Notes: generated from the letters alone by a model not told the origin. DNA of 64,000 nt from Kiloniella litopenaei (GCF_000982415.1 NZ_LANI01000029.1:1-64000), one strand, 5' to 3'. Shown: positions 1 to 9,385, counted from the stretch's first letter. Program-made: numbers and translations.

Positions 1-469
1 TCTTGTTGGCATTCGCCTTGAGGTGCGTGCTGTCTGTATAGAGAACAGAGCCTTCGACAAGACCATGGTCAAGGGCCTGCTCGACAATGCCGTCAAAAAT
101 ATCCTGGGCGACGGACGCATCGCGATAGCGTCGACGACGGTTCTGGCTCAGAGTGGAGGCATCAAAAACCTTGTCGGTTAACTTAAGACGTAAGAACCAG
201 CGATAGGCCACATTGACTTCAATCTCACGAACCAGTTGACGCTCGGAGCGAACTCCAAAGAGATAACCAATAAAGAGCGCCTTAAACATTCGAACGGGAT
301 CAAGCGCTGGACGACCATTATCTGCACAGTAAAGATCTGCTACCCGGTCGTGGATAAAGCTAAAGTTAATCACACTGTCGATCTTGCGTAACAGATGATC
401 GGCGGGAACCAAACTATCAAGCGTTACCATCTCGAGTTCGGTCTGTTCGGGGATCGGTTTCTTTAACAT
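1..469 (-). CDS. IS1182-family transposase, N-terminal part (runs off window)
   Basis: Reading leftward from an ATG at 469, an uninterrupted frame of 156 codons reaches the window edge. The protein begins MLKKPIPEQTELEMVTLD and contains the conserved N-terminal block of IS1182/IS5-like DDE transposases (DUF772 type): PADHLLRKID, then DNGRPALDPVRMFKAL and GYLFGVRSERQLVREIE, then LYTDSTHLKANANK at the truncated end, the usual run-up to the first catalytic Asp region. The gene is intact as far as it can be seen. The bases just upstream (470-512) look like the terminus of the element. It moves the insertion sequence and has no functional link to the neighbouring PAS gene. Family assignment rests on motif recognition. 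Confidence 0.85.
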   Translation of the reverse strand, partial: MLKKPIPEQTELEMVTLDSLVPADHLLRKIDSVINFSFIHDRVADLYCADNGRPALDPVRMFKALFIGYLFGVRSERQLVREIEVNVAYRWFLRLKLTDKVFDASTLSQNRRRRYRDASVAQDIFDGIVEQALDHGLVEGSVLYTDSTHLKANANK

Positions 470-485
470 AACCCTATTGAATCAA

Positions 486-510
486 AAGTCCCCGCAATTT
501 GCGAGGACTT
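486..510. repeat. Inverted repeat near the IS1182-type terminus
   Basis: The arms AAGTCC/GGACTT and CGCAA/TTGCG form an almost continuous palindrome just outside the transposase start. IS1182-type elements carry their terminal inverted repeat in this position, so the element probably ends within about 20 bases to the right (around GACTTTGTCAGCAGTC). The other end lies outside the window and the exact boundary could not be fixed. Confidence 0.45.
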
Positions 511-523
511 TGTCAGCAGTCTG

Positions 524-550
524 AAGGCTGCCCATCGGGCAGCCTTTTTT
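524..550 (+). terminator. Rho-independent terminator-like hairpin
   Basis: GGCTGCCC (526-533) and GGGCAGCC (537-544) form a perfect 8-bp stem with an ATC loop, followed by six T (545-550). It would stop rightward transcription coming out of the IS end, before the converging PAS gene. It may belong to the element or to the target site. Confidence 0.65.
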
Positions 551-581
551 GATCAGCCTGTAGAACTATCTCTGATAAAAA

Positions 582-1142
582 TTATTTAATATGGATAAAG
601 TCGGTATAGGCTACAACCATATTTACCGTTTCATCATCATCCGATAGCGGGAGTAAAATAGCATCGCCTTGCCACAGGTTCGCAATATCTGATGGTACCC
701 CCTCACGATCATAAACGGGGCATTTATGCTCAGAGACAATCCGATAGTTTGTCAAAACTTCTTCCACTGTTGCGCCAAAACTTCCTTCCGAGACTGACCT
801 CCCAGTCGGATCAAAACCTCGCGCATCGACCTCTTTGGTGCCAACAAGACGGTATACAAAATCAAGGGGCTGTCGCTTTACATCAACCAGGATAATGCTG
901 GAAAGAAATTCTTTCATTTCAATAGGATCAAGATCAGCACGTGAGGGCATCTGACGCCCTTGGCGTTTTGAATCCCAATATTTATAGAATGCCCGAATAC
1001 TTTCTGGACAAGTGTCCAGAAAATCCAGTGTTGTCAATCTGTCATATGTTGATTTCATTCTAAAAACTGGCCTATAAGCTGGTTCTGCTACAACAGAGAA
1101 CCACCCTGTTTGATTCTTTAGCCCTGTTACATTCTTGCGCAT
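582..1142 (-). CDS. PAS-domain protein (PAS_5 / Rhodospirillales type)
   Basis: A 186-residue soluble protein. From about residue 35 it shows the pattern of the alphaproteobacterial PAS_5 family: a short helix with YWDSKRQGRQMPSRADLDP, then FLSSIILVDVKRQPLDFVYRLVG and RIVSEHKCPVYDREGVPSD, ending in a strand with ILLPLSDDDETVNMVVAYTDF. Such single-domain PAS proteins are usually sensors or adaptors with no output domain, and no partner is visible nearby. The long start at 1142 has only a weak ribosome binding site; an internal ATG at 1058 (MKSTYDRL) is an alternative that keeps the whole domain. Ligand and role are unknown. Confidence 0.7.
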   Translation of the reverse strand: MRKNVTGLKNQTGWFSVVAEPAYRPVFRMKSTYDRLTTLDFLDTCPESIRAFYKYWDSKRQGRQMPSRADLDPIEMKEFLSSIILVDVKRQPLDFVYRLVGTKEVDARGFDPTGRSVSEGSFGATVEEVLTNYRIVSEHKCPVYDREGVPSDIANLWQGDAILLPLSDDDETVNMVVAYTDFIHIK

Positions 1143-1368
1143 GCAACCAAACCATTATCCTGATGAATAAATGCGAGTAAAAAACCACACTAAACCTCCT
1201 CGCTTATTATAAATATATATTTACATATAGATTTCATCTCTATTCGCAATAGTACCTAGAGAATAATTTCCTAACATTACCTTCAAGTTACTCATTGCAT
1301 AAGGTATTGAAAAGACTGAAAGACAGCGGTAAACCTATTAAGTGCTTTTCTTTCTGGGCTGATTAATT

Positions 1369-2037
1369 ATGTCGCAAAAAATTCCACTTCTTTACAGCTT
1401 TCGACGATGCCCCTATGCCATGCGCGCCAGACTCGGCTTGCAAAGCAGTCAGCAACTTTGCGAATTAAGAGAAATAGTTTTACGCGACAAACCATCGGAA
1501 ATGCTCCAGGCCTCGCCAAAAGGTACGGTCCCTGTTTTAATTCTATCCAATGGTGACGTTCTGGAAGAAAGCCTGGATATCATGCTTTGGGCCCTCAAAC
1601 AAAATGATCCAGAAAGCTGGCTTGCTCCGGAAATTGGGACTCTGGACGAGATGCTGGATCTTATTAATAGATGCGAAACAGAGTTTAAAGGTCATCTCGA
1701 CCGATACAAATACGCCCCACGTTTTGAAGAAGGCACCGACCCCATAACGCACAGAAGCCTTGCTGAAAACTTCCTGAGAGAGTTGGACAAGTTATTAACA
1801 AAAAATACATTTTTATTTGGCGAGAGAAGATCACTGGCAGATATGGCCATCGCACCTTTTATAAGACAGTTCGCCAATGTTGATCGGGCATGGTTTGACG
1901 AAACCGACTATCCGCACCTAAAGCTTTGGCTCTATGAGTTTCTTGACTCTACTCGCTTCAAATCAATTTTGAAAAAATACCCTGTCTGGGCAACAGGTGA
2001 TCCCATCACTTATTTTCCTGAAAAGCCTGTTGCATAA
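1369..2037 (+). CDS. Glutathione S-transferase family protein
   Basis: 222 residues with the two-domain GST layout: a thioredoxin-like N-terminal half (LLYSFRRCPYAMRARLGL, residues 7-24, then SPKGTVPVLIL and LEESLDIMLWAL) and an all-helical C-terminal half (FLFGERRSLADMAIAPFIRQF, the N-capping box of GST domain 2). Cys14 in the CPYA motif sits where omega- and beta-like GSTs keep a catalytic cysteine, so a thiol-transfer or deglutathionylation role is more likely than classical conjugation. It stands alone and is followed after 49 bases by arfB in the same direction. Substrate unknown. Confidence 0.85.
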   Translation: MSQKIPLLYSFRRCPYAMRARLGLQSSQQLCELREIVLRDKPSEMLQASPKGTVPVLILSNGDVLEESLDIMLWALKQNDPESWLAPEIGTLDEMLDLINRCETEFKGHLDRYKYAPRFEEGTDPITHRSLAENFLRELDKLLTKNTFLFGERRSLADMAIAPFIRQFANVDRAWFDETDYPHLKLWLYEFLDSTRFKSILKKYPVWATGDPITYFPEKPVA

Positions 2038-2086
2038 TAAGTCGCCCAAGAAATCAATCACCGTCTCTCTGTAGGTTTTCGCTTTT

Positions 2087-2512
2087 ATGCTTAAAATAAC
2101 CAATACAATTCAGATTGCTCCGGAAGAGTTACAGGAAACCTTTATCAGAGCCTCTGGGGCGGGTGGGCAAAACGTCAACAAAGTATCTACTGCTGTACAA
2201 CTAAGGTTTAATGCAAAGCTGTGCCCAACGATTTCGGTATTTGTCTTTAACCGTCTCAAGAATATCGCCAGTCATTTGATGACCCAAGATGGCGAGATCC
2301 TTATTACGGCAAATAGCTATCGAACACAGGAACGAAATCGTCAGGATGCCCGTGATCGGCTTGCCGATTTAATCAAAAAAGCCACGATACAACAAAAATC
2401 CCGCCGACCAACCAAACCTTCGAAATCCGCCAAGGCAAAACGAACGGATAAAAAGAAACAACGTGGTGAAGTCAAGAAAGGTCGGAGGCGGGTTTCTAAA
2501 TCAGATTATTAA
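2087..2512 (+). CDS. arfB: Alternative ribosome-rescue factor ArfB (peptidyl-tRNA hydrolase)
   Basis: 141 residues. The N-terminal release-factor-like domain carries the catalytic GGQ at residues 26-28 (RASGAGGQNVNKVSTAVQL). The C-terminal tail from about residue 105 is very rich in Lys and Arg, as in ArfB/YaeJ, where it enters the mRNA channel of stalled ribosomes. Length and layout are typical, and the domain needed for stop-codon recognition in true release factors is absent. ArfB frees ribosomes stuck on non-stop mRNA by hydrolysing the peptidyl-tRNA ester. Its last 12 bases overlap the tail of the convergent SDR gene. Confidence 0.93.
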   Translation: MLKITNTIQIAPEELQETFIRASGAGGQNVNKVSTAVQLRFNAKLCPTISVFVFNRLKNIASHLMTQDGEILITANSYRTQERNRQDARDRLADLIKKATIQQKSRRPTKPSKSAKAKRTDKKKQRGEVKKGRRRVSKSDY

Positions 2513-3265
2513 TCCAACTTTCTTTTTATTTTCCTCTGTTTTAAGGGAAAAATCCATTCCCCGATAATCGTCCCCATTTTCTGTACAGAGCCAACAAATA
2601 GCCCTGGCAGCCCAACTTGCCGGAATATGCGCGTTCGGATCAAGCTGGCTCACAGGATTGATCCCCGATTTTTTGATAGACAACTGCATATCTGTTGCAA
2701 CCGTTCCCGGGCTTAAGCCCACAACACGAATACCATCCGCCCTAAACTCCTTATCGGCGCACTGCGTCAAAGACAGGGCTGCAGCTTTAGATGAACAATA
2801 ATGGCTCCACCCTTCCAAAGCGCTGCTGGCAGCACCCGAACTCACATTAACGATAACACCGCTTTTTTTGTTTTTCATATAGGGGGTAACGGCCCGAATA
2901 CCGTGATACACCCCTTTGTAATTAACATCGATGACATTACACCACTGCGCTGGATCTGAATCTTCGATCCGCGCAATAGGATCAATTAAACCGGCATTAT
3001 TTATAAGAATATCAAAATCACCGAACCGGTCTAAACATGCCTCAAAAGCGTTATTAAATTCGTGATAGTGTTTAACATCGCAGGCAAAAGTCTCACACTC
3101 TCCCCCAATCTCTCTAATCTCTTTGGCAATCATAGCAAGTGCTTCAGTGGATCGCGCCACCAACATTGTTTTAACACCAAGCTTTGCCATTTCCAGTGCT
3201 GTCGCCGCCCCGATCCCACGGCTTGCCCCTGTAATCAGGGCAACTTTGCCTTTTAACTCATCCAT
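2501..3265 (-). CDS. Short-chain dehydrogenase/reductase (SDR) oxidoreductase
   Basis: 254 residues from the ATG at 3265, chosen because AAGGGA lies 7 bases upstream; the open frame extends further but that part is not SDR-like. Classical SDR signatures are all present: the cofactor-binding TGASRGIG (12-19), NNAG (89-92), a Ser in VSSGAASS (about 142-143) and the catalytic Tyr156/Lys160 in HYCSSK. The SPGTVATDM stretch near the end is also typical. It is an NAD(P)-dependent alcohol/ketone oxidoreductase of unknown substrate. It is transcribed away from the LysR gene at 3370, which suggests that regulator controls it. Confidence 0.9.
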   Translation of the reverse strand: MDELKGKVALITGASRGIGAATALEMAKLGVKTMLVARSTEALAMIAKEIREIGGECETFACDVKHYHEFNNAFEACLDRFGDFDILINNAGLIDPIARIEDSDPAQWCNVIDVNYKGVYHGIRAVTPYMKNKKSGVIVNVSSGAASSALEGWSHYCSSKAAALSLTQCADKEFRADGIRVVGLSPGTVATDMQLSIKKSGINPVSQLDPNAHIPASWAARAICWLCTENGDDYRGMDFSLKTEENKKKVGLII

Positions 3266-3369
3266 CTTATGATCCCTTGAAAATAATAATTCATCTTCAA
3301 ATTTATAATTAATGTGCAATAACCAATAAATAGCTTTAAGAACACATACTTCATGCATATATTACATCA

Positions 3370-4272
3370 ATGGATATTGAAGCACTTACAATATTTGCAG
3401 AAGCAGCTCACTTGGGTAGCTTTGCTAAAGTCGCGCGAAAACTTAATACTGACCCCTCTCAAATATCCCGCACTATATCAAGCTTGGAAACTCAACTGGG
3501 CGTAAGATTGTTCCAACGAACAACACGAAAAATTGCCCTAACAGAAGCAGGCAAAAGATATCTAGATCGAATTTCTCCTGTCTTGATCGAATTGCAACAG
3601 GCACATGACGAAATAACGAGCATGACCTCTGCCCCTAGGGGGCACTTAAAAATCACAGCCTCAGTATCATATGGGCAAAAATGCTTGCTGCCGTTACTCT
3701 CTGAATTTAGCGAGACCTATCCCGACATTACTTTAGAATTGCTATTAACAGACCAAAACCTTGATCTTGTGTCCAATGATATCGACTTTGCTATCCGCAT
3801 GGCACCAATTATAGAAAACGATGTCATTTGCACTAAACTGCATGACACACACTACAGAGTTGTAGCCAGTCCGACCTACCTCGCAACTGCCGATGCCATA
3901 ACAAAGCCGGCAGACATCACAAACCATAAAATGATATTATTTTCTTTGCCTGACTATAGATCAGAATGGCAATTCAAAACTAAAGACGGACACATAAGTT
4001 CAGTGCCGGTCAATGGAACTTTGATGATCTCAAACGCTATAGCCATACAGGAATGCGTTCACAAAAACATGGGAATTGCCTTGTTGGCCGACTGGCAAGT
4101 CGATCGCGCGATTAAAGAAGACCAACTTATTAATTTATTCCCAGATTATCGTGTCGCGGCAACAACCTTTGAGACAGCAGCCTGGATCATTTATCCAAAC
4201 AGAAATTTTCTTCCAAATAAAACACGCGTGGCAATTGATTTTATCCGTCGCCGTTTGAATAGCCTTACTTAG
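3370..4272 (+). CDS. LysR-family transcriptional regulator
   Basis: 300 residues. The N-terminal winged helix-turn-helix (1-60) reads MDIEALTIFAEAAHLGSFAKVA then DPSQISRTISSLETQLGVRLFQRTTR, the standard LysR pattern. The rest is the periplasmic-binding-protein-like effector domain. The wording (GHLKITASVSYGQ, PDYRSEWQFK) places it in the large AaeR/DmlR-like branch that often controls an adjacent oxidoreductase. The gene starts 104 bases from the divergent SDR, so the shared intergenic region should hold its operator. Effector unknown. Confidence 0.92.
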   Translation: MDIEALTIFAEAAHLGSFAKVARKLNTDPSQISRTISSLETQLGVRLFQRTTRKIALTEAGKRYLDRISPVLIELQQAHDEITSMTSAPRGHLKITASVSYGQKCLLPLLSEFSETYPDITLELLLTDQNLDLVSNDIDFAIRMAPIIENDVICTKLHDTHYRVVASPTYLATADAITKPADITNHKMILFSLPDYRSEWQFKTKDGHISSVPVNGTLMISNAIAIQECVHKNMGIALLADWQVDRAIKEDQLINLFPDYRVAATTFETAAWIIYPNRNFLPNKTRVAIDFIRRRLNSLT

Positions 4273-4326
4273 GTGCCCCTTATCTTTTTGACGACACGTC
4301 AAAGATGTGCGCAAGTGAAACATAGA

Positions 4327-4791
4327 TCAATCGTCTTTGATCATTGGCACAAAGGTCGTCGCCTTTACCCGGGAAACAGCAATTGATGTCTGGAACCGTC
4401 TTACATTACTGTCATTAAAAAAGAAACGATGCGTAAAAGCTTCATAGTCTTTCATATTTTTAGCAATCACAATCAACACAAAATCTGATCCTCCGGCAAC
4501 ACAATAACAGTGCTGAACCTGTGGTTCTTTCTTTGCACGACGTTTAAACGCATCCGTCTCATCAATTCGATCACGCTCTAGATCCACAGAGATTACGGCT
4601 GTGACCTCATAGCCAACAGCTTCTGGGTCAACAATGGCATTCTCTGATTGAATAACACCGCTTTCGCGCAAACGTTTCAAACGTCTTTGAACTGACGCTG
4701 TTGATGCGTTTGCTTTTTCCGAAAGCACAGCGATCGATGTTCTGGCGTTAACCTGAAGCTCTTCCAATATTCGTTTATCAGTATTATCCAT
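4327..4791 (-). CDS. Lrp/AsnC-family transcriptional regulator
   Basis: 154 residues from ATG 4791 (a GTG at 4800 in the same frame is possible). The N-terminal HTH reads DNTDKRILEELQVNARTSIAVLSEKANASTASVQRRLKRLRESGVI in pieces, followed by the AsnC/RAM ligand domain (VISVDLERDR, VQHCYCVAGGSDFVLIVI, RFQTSIAVSRVKATT). It is divergent from azlCD. AsnC-type regulators commonly sit beside AzlCD exporters and respond to branched-chain or related amino acids, so local control of the exporter is the likely job. Confidence 0.92.
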   Translation of the reverse strand: MDNTDKRILEELQVNARTSIAVLSEKANASTASVQRRLKRLRESGVIQSENAIVDPEAVGYEVTAVISVDLERDRIDETDAFKRRAKKEPQVQHCYCVAGGSDFVLIVIAKNMKDYEAFTHRFFFNDSNVRRFQTSIAVSRVKATTFVPMIKDD

Positions 4792-4915
4792 AATATTCAC
4801 ATCACAAAACCAATAAAAATGACGATATTAAATCACCAACTAATGAATAGTGATACATATCAATCAAAGCAACTTGATAATATCATCTGCTCTGTAAACA
4901 CTTTTGGTATTTCAA

Positions 4916-5611
4916 ATGAAACAAGGTTTTATAAGCATCCTACCGCTGGCTGCCGGCGCTGCCGCCTATGGATTTGTTTTTGGTGTTGTCGCCGCACAGC
5001 TTGATTTTCCGTGGTGGGGGATCGCTTTGATGAGTGCTTCCGTACATGCTGGCTCATCCCAGATTGTAGCAGTCGAACAATTTGCGTCAGAAGGATTTGT
5101 TATTGGCGCCGTTTTGGCCGGACTGGCATTGAATATGCGATATCTCGGCATCATAGCCTCGCTCAATTCAGTCCTTAAAGACGTTCCCCTTTTTCAACGC
5201 CTTTTGGCCGTTCACATCACAAGTGATGAAAACTGGGCCTTAACTTTTGCGAAGAAAGCAAAAGACCCCACAGTTGGCGCGCCCTTCTTAATTGGATCGG
5301 GCTTAACAATGTTTGTCACATGGATTATTTCGACAACAGGCGGTGCTTTACTCGGGCAATCTATTCCCAATCTCATCGAATATGGTCTGGGCTTCGCCTT
5401 CACAGCTGCCTTTATCGCCATGGCTCGTGCGATGTGGCGCAACAAACAAGACACTCTACCCTGGATTATTACGTTCATCGTCACAGTTGTTCTTATTCAC
5501 CTATCCTTGGGAAGTGCCTTTGCCATCATTGTTGGCAGCATCGCTGGTGTGATCACAACAGGCCTTACACAACAGATAACGAAGAAGGTTAAAAGGTTAC
5601 AGTATGACTGA
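4916..5611 (+). CDS. azlC: AzlC-family branched-chain amino acid exporter, large subunit
   Basis: 231 residues from ATG 4916; a TTG at 4904 in frame is an alternative and neither has a strong Shine-Dalgarno. The start MKQGFISILPLAAGAAAYGFVFG and the signatures SASVHAGSSQIVAV and LNMRYLGIIAS are those of AzlC (YgaZ) proteins, which have several hydrophobic segments and work with the small AzlD subunit to export branched-chain or other hydrophobic amino acids. The stop overlaps the azlD start by 8 bases, indicating translational coupling. Confidence 0.9.
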   Translation: MKQGFISILPLAAGAAAYGFVFGVVAAQLDFPWWGIALMSASVHAGSSQIVAVEQFASEGFVIGAVLAGLALNMRYLGIIASLNSVLKDVPLFQRLLAVHITSDENWALTFAKKAKDPTVGAPFLIGSGLTMFVTWIISTTGGALLGQSIPNLIEYGLGFAFTAAFIAMARAMWRNKQDTLPWIITFIVTVVLIHLSLGSAFAIIVGSIAGVITTGLTQQITKKVKRLQYD

Positions 5612-5918
5612 TGCACAATGGCTTTTAATAGGAACACTCGCTTTTGGTGCCTATTCAATCCGCTTTTTAGGATTAGTAAGCGGACAACTGATAAGTGAGC
5701 ACAAACACCTCAACAAGTTCCTTGCTGACTTGCCCGGCTGTTTGATTGTCGCATTGATTGCGGCCTCTCTTGCGGGGGAGAACAGCATCACCTGGATAGC
5801 CGCGGCGATTACCTTGGCGATTGCATTAATTACAAATCATGTCGTAATGACAATGGCTTTCGGCTTCATCACAATATTCACTTTAAACCATTATTTTACG
5901 TATCTTGTTTCAGGATAA
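5604..5918 (+). CDS. azlD: AzlD-family small exporter subunit
   Basis: 104 residues, almost entirely hydrophobic, with about four membrane segments and the AzlD hallmark region LADLPGCLIVALIAASLAG. It begins inside the end of azlC (overlap 5604-5611). AzlD is the partner membrane subunit of AzlC (YgaH with YgaZ). No terminator is obvious before the convergent GNAT gene 47 bases on. Confidence 0.88.
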   Translation: MTDAQWLLIGTLAFGAYSIRFLGLVSGQLISEHKHLNKFLADLPGCLIVALIAASLAGENSITWIAAAITLAIALITNHVVMTMAFGFITIFTLNHYFTYLVSG

Positions 5919-5965
5919 ATGATTTCTTATTTTGAAGCTGGAAACCAAGACAACAGATCCTCGTT

Positions 5966-6442
5966 CTAGATATCCAGCTTCATAAATATCTCATCATTTA
6001 AAGGGGTAGCCCCTAGTTTATCGTAAAAATCTTGCGCTACGGGATTATCGGCCCATACGGTCCAAGCGAGAAGATCACAGTCATTATTGCGCCCAACTTG
6101 TTTCAATTCTCTTATCATTAACTGCCCAATCCCCTGTGACCGCCAGTTTTCTCGAACAAACAAATCAGTAATAAAAACCATGCCCTGAAAACTATCAGCC
6201 CAAAATCCGAAATTATATATTGCATAACCTACGGGAAGCCCTTCGGCCTCTGCAATAAAGGCAGAAAATAGTGGCTTATCACAAAACCCATGCTTCAAAA
6301 GTTGAGCTAGGCTGGCATCCCTATCAAAAGCCACCCGGTTTTCACCTAACGCAACCAGATAATTCGCAAAATCCTCAGCCATACACACCAGCAACGGCAT
6401 GTCCTGTCGTTCTGCCGAACGAATAACGATATCCTCTTGCAC
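5966..6442 (-). CDS. GNAT-family N-acetyltransferase
   Basis: 158 residues with a GTG start at 6442 preceded by GAGGGG at good spacing. The acetyl-CoA-binding motif A is RENWRSQGIGQLMIRELK (R/Q-x-x-G-x-G as RSQGIG), preceded by the strand MVFITDLFV and followed by WTVWADNPVAQDFYDKLGA, the usual motif B ending. It resembles diamine/polyamine or small-molecule acetyltransferases (SSAT-like pattern with IRSAERQDMP at the N-terminus and FITDLFV). Substrate cannot be told from sequence. Confidence 0.88.
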   Translation of the reverse strand: MQEDIVIRSAERQDMPLLVCMAEDFANYLVALGENRVAFDRDASLAQLLKHGFCDKPLFSAFIAEAEGLPVGYAIYNFGFWADSFQGMVFITDLFVRENWRSQGIGQLMIRELKQVGRNNDCDLLAWTVWADNPVAQDFYDKLGATPLNDEIFMKLDI

Positions 6443-6559
6443 AACATCCCCTCTTTTATTGTCAGGTCAGCTTGATATTGATAGCTCAATGTTAAAAAAG
6501 ATAGCTTTTAACTCAAATTTCACAGTACAATCGATGTAATTGATACTCTTGCAACATGG

Positions 6560-7391
6560 TTGTTGTGCACAATGCCGCTAAAAAATAACGCGACACAATA
6601 TGGCTCAGGTAAAAAAAGCATTCCTCTTTTTTTGTCTATAACTATCTTCATGGTTTTTATTTTCGGGGCAAGCGTTCAAGCAAAAAACAAGCACGATCAA
6701 GATAGGCGTCGTCGACTTCCCTCCCTTTTATACCATTCAACAAAATCAACCCCTCAGCGGTCTTGGGATTGATCTCATAAATGCGATGAATGAAATACAA
6801 TCCGACTATCGATTTGAAGTCGTAGAAGCAAGCCCGCGCCGACGCCATGATATGTTTAAAAAAGGCTTATACGATATTTCATTATTTGATCATCTAAGCT
6901 GGGGATGGACCCCCGAAGACGTCATGGTCACAAGGGTATTCCTCAGGGGGGGAGAGCGCTATATCACGGCCCGAAACAAAGAAGTTGCTCCAACGTTATT
7001 CAAAGATATTTCTTCCAGAAAAATAGGTGCTATTCTGGGGTACCATTATAACTTTGCAAATTTTGAAACGGATCCAGAAAAATTAAAAAAACGATTTGAT
7101 ATCAACCTGGTGACCTATCAGGAACAGATTATAAAACAGGTTTTATCCCATCGGGTTGAAATTGGCGTCATTACGGAAACTTTTCTAAAAAAATATTTAA
7201 AAGAAAATATTGAAGTGAGAGACAGGATTGTCATCTCAGAAAACTATGACCAAGAATACAACTTCGTTGGTATTGTCAGAAAAGAAGCAGCGATCACAGC
7301 AACAGAGCTGGAAAACATTATCCTATCCGTCATCAATAGCCCAAAATACCAATGGATCGCCGACGAATATGGAATAAAGTGGCAAAACTGA
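6560..7391 (+). pseudogene. Extracellular solute-binding (SBP_bac_3-like) protein, frameshifted
   Basis: Two overlapping frames make one protein of about 276 residues. Frame 1 (from ATG 6560 or 6572) encodes a signal peptide (IPLFLSITIFMVFIFGASVQA). Frame 2, open from before 6693, continues TIKIGVVDFPPFYTIQQN and GLGIDLINAMNEIQ to the stop at 7391, matching family-3 solute-binding proteins and their relatives. The switch lies in the A-run at about 6682-6687: removing one A restores a continuous reading frame across the signal-peptide cleavage region. This is therefore a single-base insertion in a homopolymer, either a recent mutation or a sequencing error. The protein would be periplasmic; no transporter permease is nearby. 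Confidence 0.7.
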
Positions 7392-7423
7392 AGAAAAATT
7401 TCAAAAGGTATAATCAGCAAAAC

Positions 7424-9100
7424 TTAAAGTTTGTGATAATCCCTAAGTTTTTCATAGTCACCTTCGCGAAGATATTCAAACAAAGTACGCCGCTCCTCCT
7501 CACCGACACCCGCAGCTTCTAACGCAGACGCCCCTAACCTGAGGCTAGCCTCAACGGTCTCAGGTATCGCATGTGAAGCACCAAGTTCAGTAAAATGGTC
7601 CGCATCCGGCCAATCCCTGACCCGAACATGCAAGGGCACATCAGGATAGTGCCGCTTCATCGTTCGGACGACACCCTCGGCTGCTTTGTAATTATCCAGT
7701 GTAACCACAACCAGACGTGCGCGACCGGCCCCGACCGACTTTAAAATCTCTGGCCGACTGGCATCTCCAAAAAGAACATTATATCCAAGGCGGCGTCCCT
7801 CGGCGACTTTCTTGGCGTCCATATCAATAGCAATGGTTGAAACATCGACCTTTCTTAACATCCCGGCAATGACTTCACCAACACGTCCAAACCCGGCGAC
7901 AATAACGGGACGTTCCGGCACAGGTTCTGAAACTTCCATTGCGTCGGATGCCGGTGATTTCAGCCACTCTGCCAGTAATTCACCAACTTTGACCATCAAC
8001 GGCGTTGTTACCATGCTGAGCACAATAACAGCGATCAGTGTTTCCATCATGTCTTCCGGCAACAGGCCCAAACTATCCCCTAATGTGAACAGGACAAACC
8101 CGAACTCCCCCGCCTGAGAGAGTAAAAACCCACATTTTACAGCAATCGCCAGTGGGGTCTTCCACAGCTTGGCCAGAATTATGATAACAAAGGCTTTAAC
8201 AGCAATAAGGGCAAGAGCACCAAAAATAACGACTTCCAGATTATCAAAGACGGTTTCCGGCACGAACGACATCCCGACGCTCATAAAGAAAAGTCCGAGT
8301 AACAATCCCCGGAATGGCATTACATCTGCTTCAATTTGCTGCTTGTATTCTGATTCAGAAAGTAAGACCCCCGCAATAAAAGCCCCCATAGCCATGGAAA
8401 GCCCAACCAGCTCCATAATCCAGGCAAAACCAAGCACAAGTAAAAGAGCCGTCGCGACGAACACATCACTGTTTTTACTGTGCGCAATCGCATGCAGCAT
8501 CGGATTGATAGCATAGCGTCCAGCAATCAAAACTGAAATAAAGATGCCCACTGACTGTAAAAGCGCAAACCCCATAGAGACAGAAAAACGCATTTCCCCA
8601 AAAGACAGCAAGGGCAACAGGATCAACAAGGGAACAACGGCAAGATCTTGAAAAAGCAGAATAGAGAAACTCGTTCGCCCCCAGTGGCTGGTCGTCTGAT
8701 GCTGATCAGCTAGAATCTGAACCCCAAAGGCTGTCGAAGAAAGCGCCAATCCAAAACCGATAACCAGTGCCGTTTCCCGCGCAATACCAAAAGCAAAATA
8801 GCTTAGGGCAGCAATAAGCAAACCCGAGACGGTAACCTGCAGCCCACCCAGCCCGAATACCAGCTTACGCAGTACCCAAAGACGTTGTGGCTTAATTTCA
8901 ATACCGATTAAGAAGAGAAGGAAAACAACACCAAATTCACCAATATGGCGCATATAATCAGCATCATTTACAAGGCCGAAACCAGCCGGGCCAATAAAAG
9001 CCCCGGCCGCAAGATATCCCAGAACAGACCCGAGACCCAATCGACTAAACAACAAAACCGCCACAACGGATGCTGCCAGCAACGATACGATCTCGACCAT
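7424..9100 (-). CDS. Kef-type monovalent cation:proton antiporter (CPA2) with RCK domain
   Basis: 558 residues with a clear ribosome binding site (GGGAGAAG) before ATG 9100. Residues 1-385 are a CPA2 transporter with about 12-13 membrane segments (SVLGYLAAGAFIGPAGFGL, GFGLALSSTAFGVQIL, LLFQDLAVVPLL, GAFIAGVLLSES). Residues about 400-520 are a Rossmann-type RCK/TrkA-N domain (PVIVAGFGRVGEVIAGML, GDASRPEILKS) that binds NAD(H) or another nucleotide and gates the pore. KefB/KefC homologues exchange K+ for H+, in some bacteria under glutathione-adduct control. The typical KefC-specific C-terminal tail is short here, so KefB/YbaL-like is as precise as I can be. Confidence 0.9.
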   Translation of the reverse strand: MVEIVSLLAASVVAVLLFSRLGLGSVLGYLAAGAFIGPAGFGLVNDADYMRHIGEFGVVFLLFLIGIEIKPQRLWVLRKLVFGLGGLQVTVSGLLIAALSYFAFGIARETALVIGFGLALSSTAFGVQILADQHQTTSHWGRTSFSILLFQDLAVVPLLILLPLLSFGEMRFSVSMGFALLQSVGIFISVLIAGRYAINPMLHAIAHSKNSDVFVATALLLVLGFAWIMELVGLSMAMGAFIAGVLLSESEYKQQIEADVMPFRGLLLGLFFMSVGMSFVPETVFDNLEVVIFGALALIAVKAFVIIILAKLWKTPLAIAVKCGFLLSQAGEFGFVLFTLGDSLGLLPEDMMETLIAVIVLSMVTTPLMVKVGELLAEWLKSPASDAMEVSEPVPERPVIVAGFGRVGEVIAGMLRKVDVSTIAIDMDAKKVAEGRRLGYNVLFGDASRPEILKSVGAGRARLVVVTLDNYKAAEGVVRTMKRHYPDVPLHVRVRDWPDADHFTELGASHAIPETVEASLRLGASALEAAGVGEEERRTLFEYLREGDYEKLRDYHKL

Positions 9101-9385
9101 TCTTCTCCCTTCCCCCGATTTAATTTATTTGGTGTACGCGACACCTTTCTAAATCAGTTTGTTTTACAAATTTTCCGCAAAGGCTTTTTTGCCTGATTTT
9201 TTGTATCATACCGTCGGAATGAATATATATGGTTAATTTCCAGAATCCGTATTTTAACCACAGCCTTCTGGATAACAGAGGCCCCAAGCAATTCTTTGAC
9301 CTGTCCCCATAAAGTCGCCAGAATAGTGGTCCAACCAAAATTGCCTTCCTAAACTTTATATAATTCACACCAAAGAGTACCGGAC

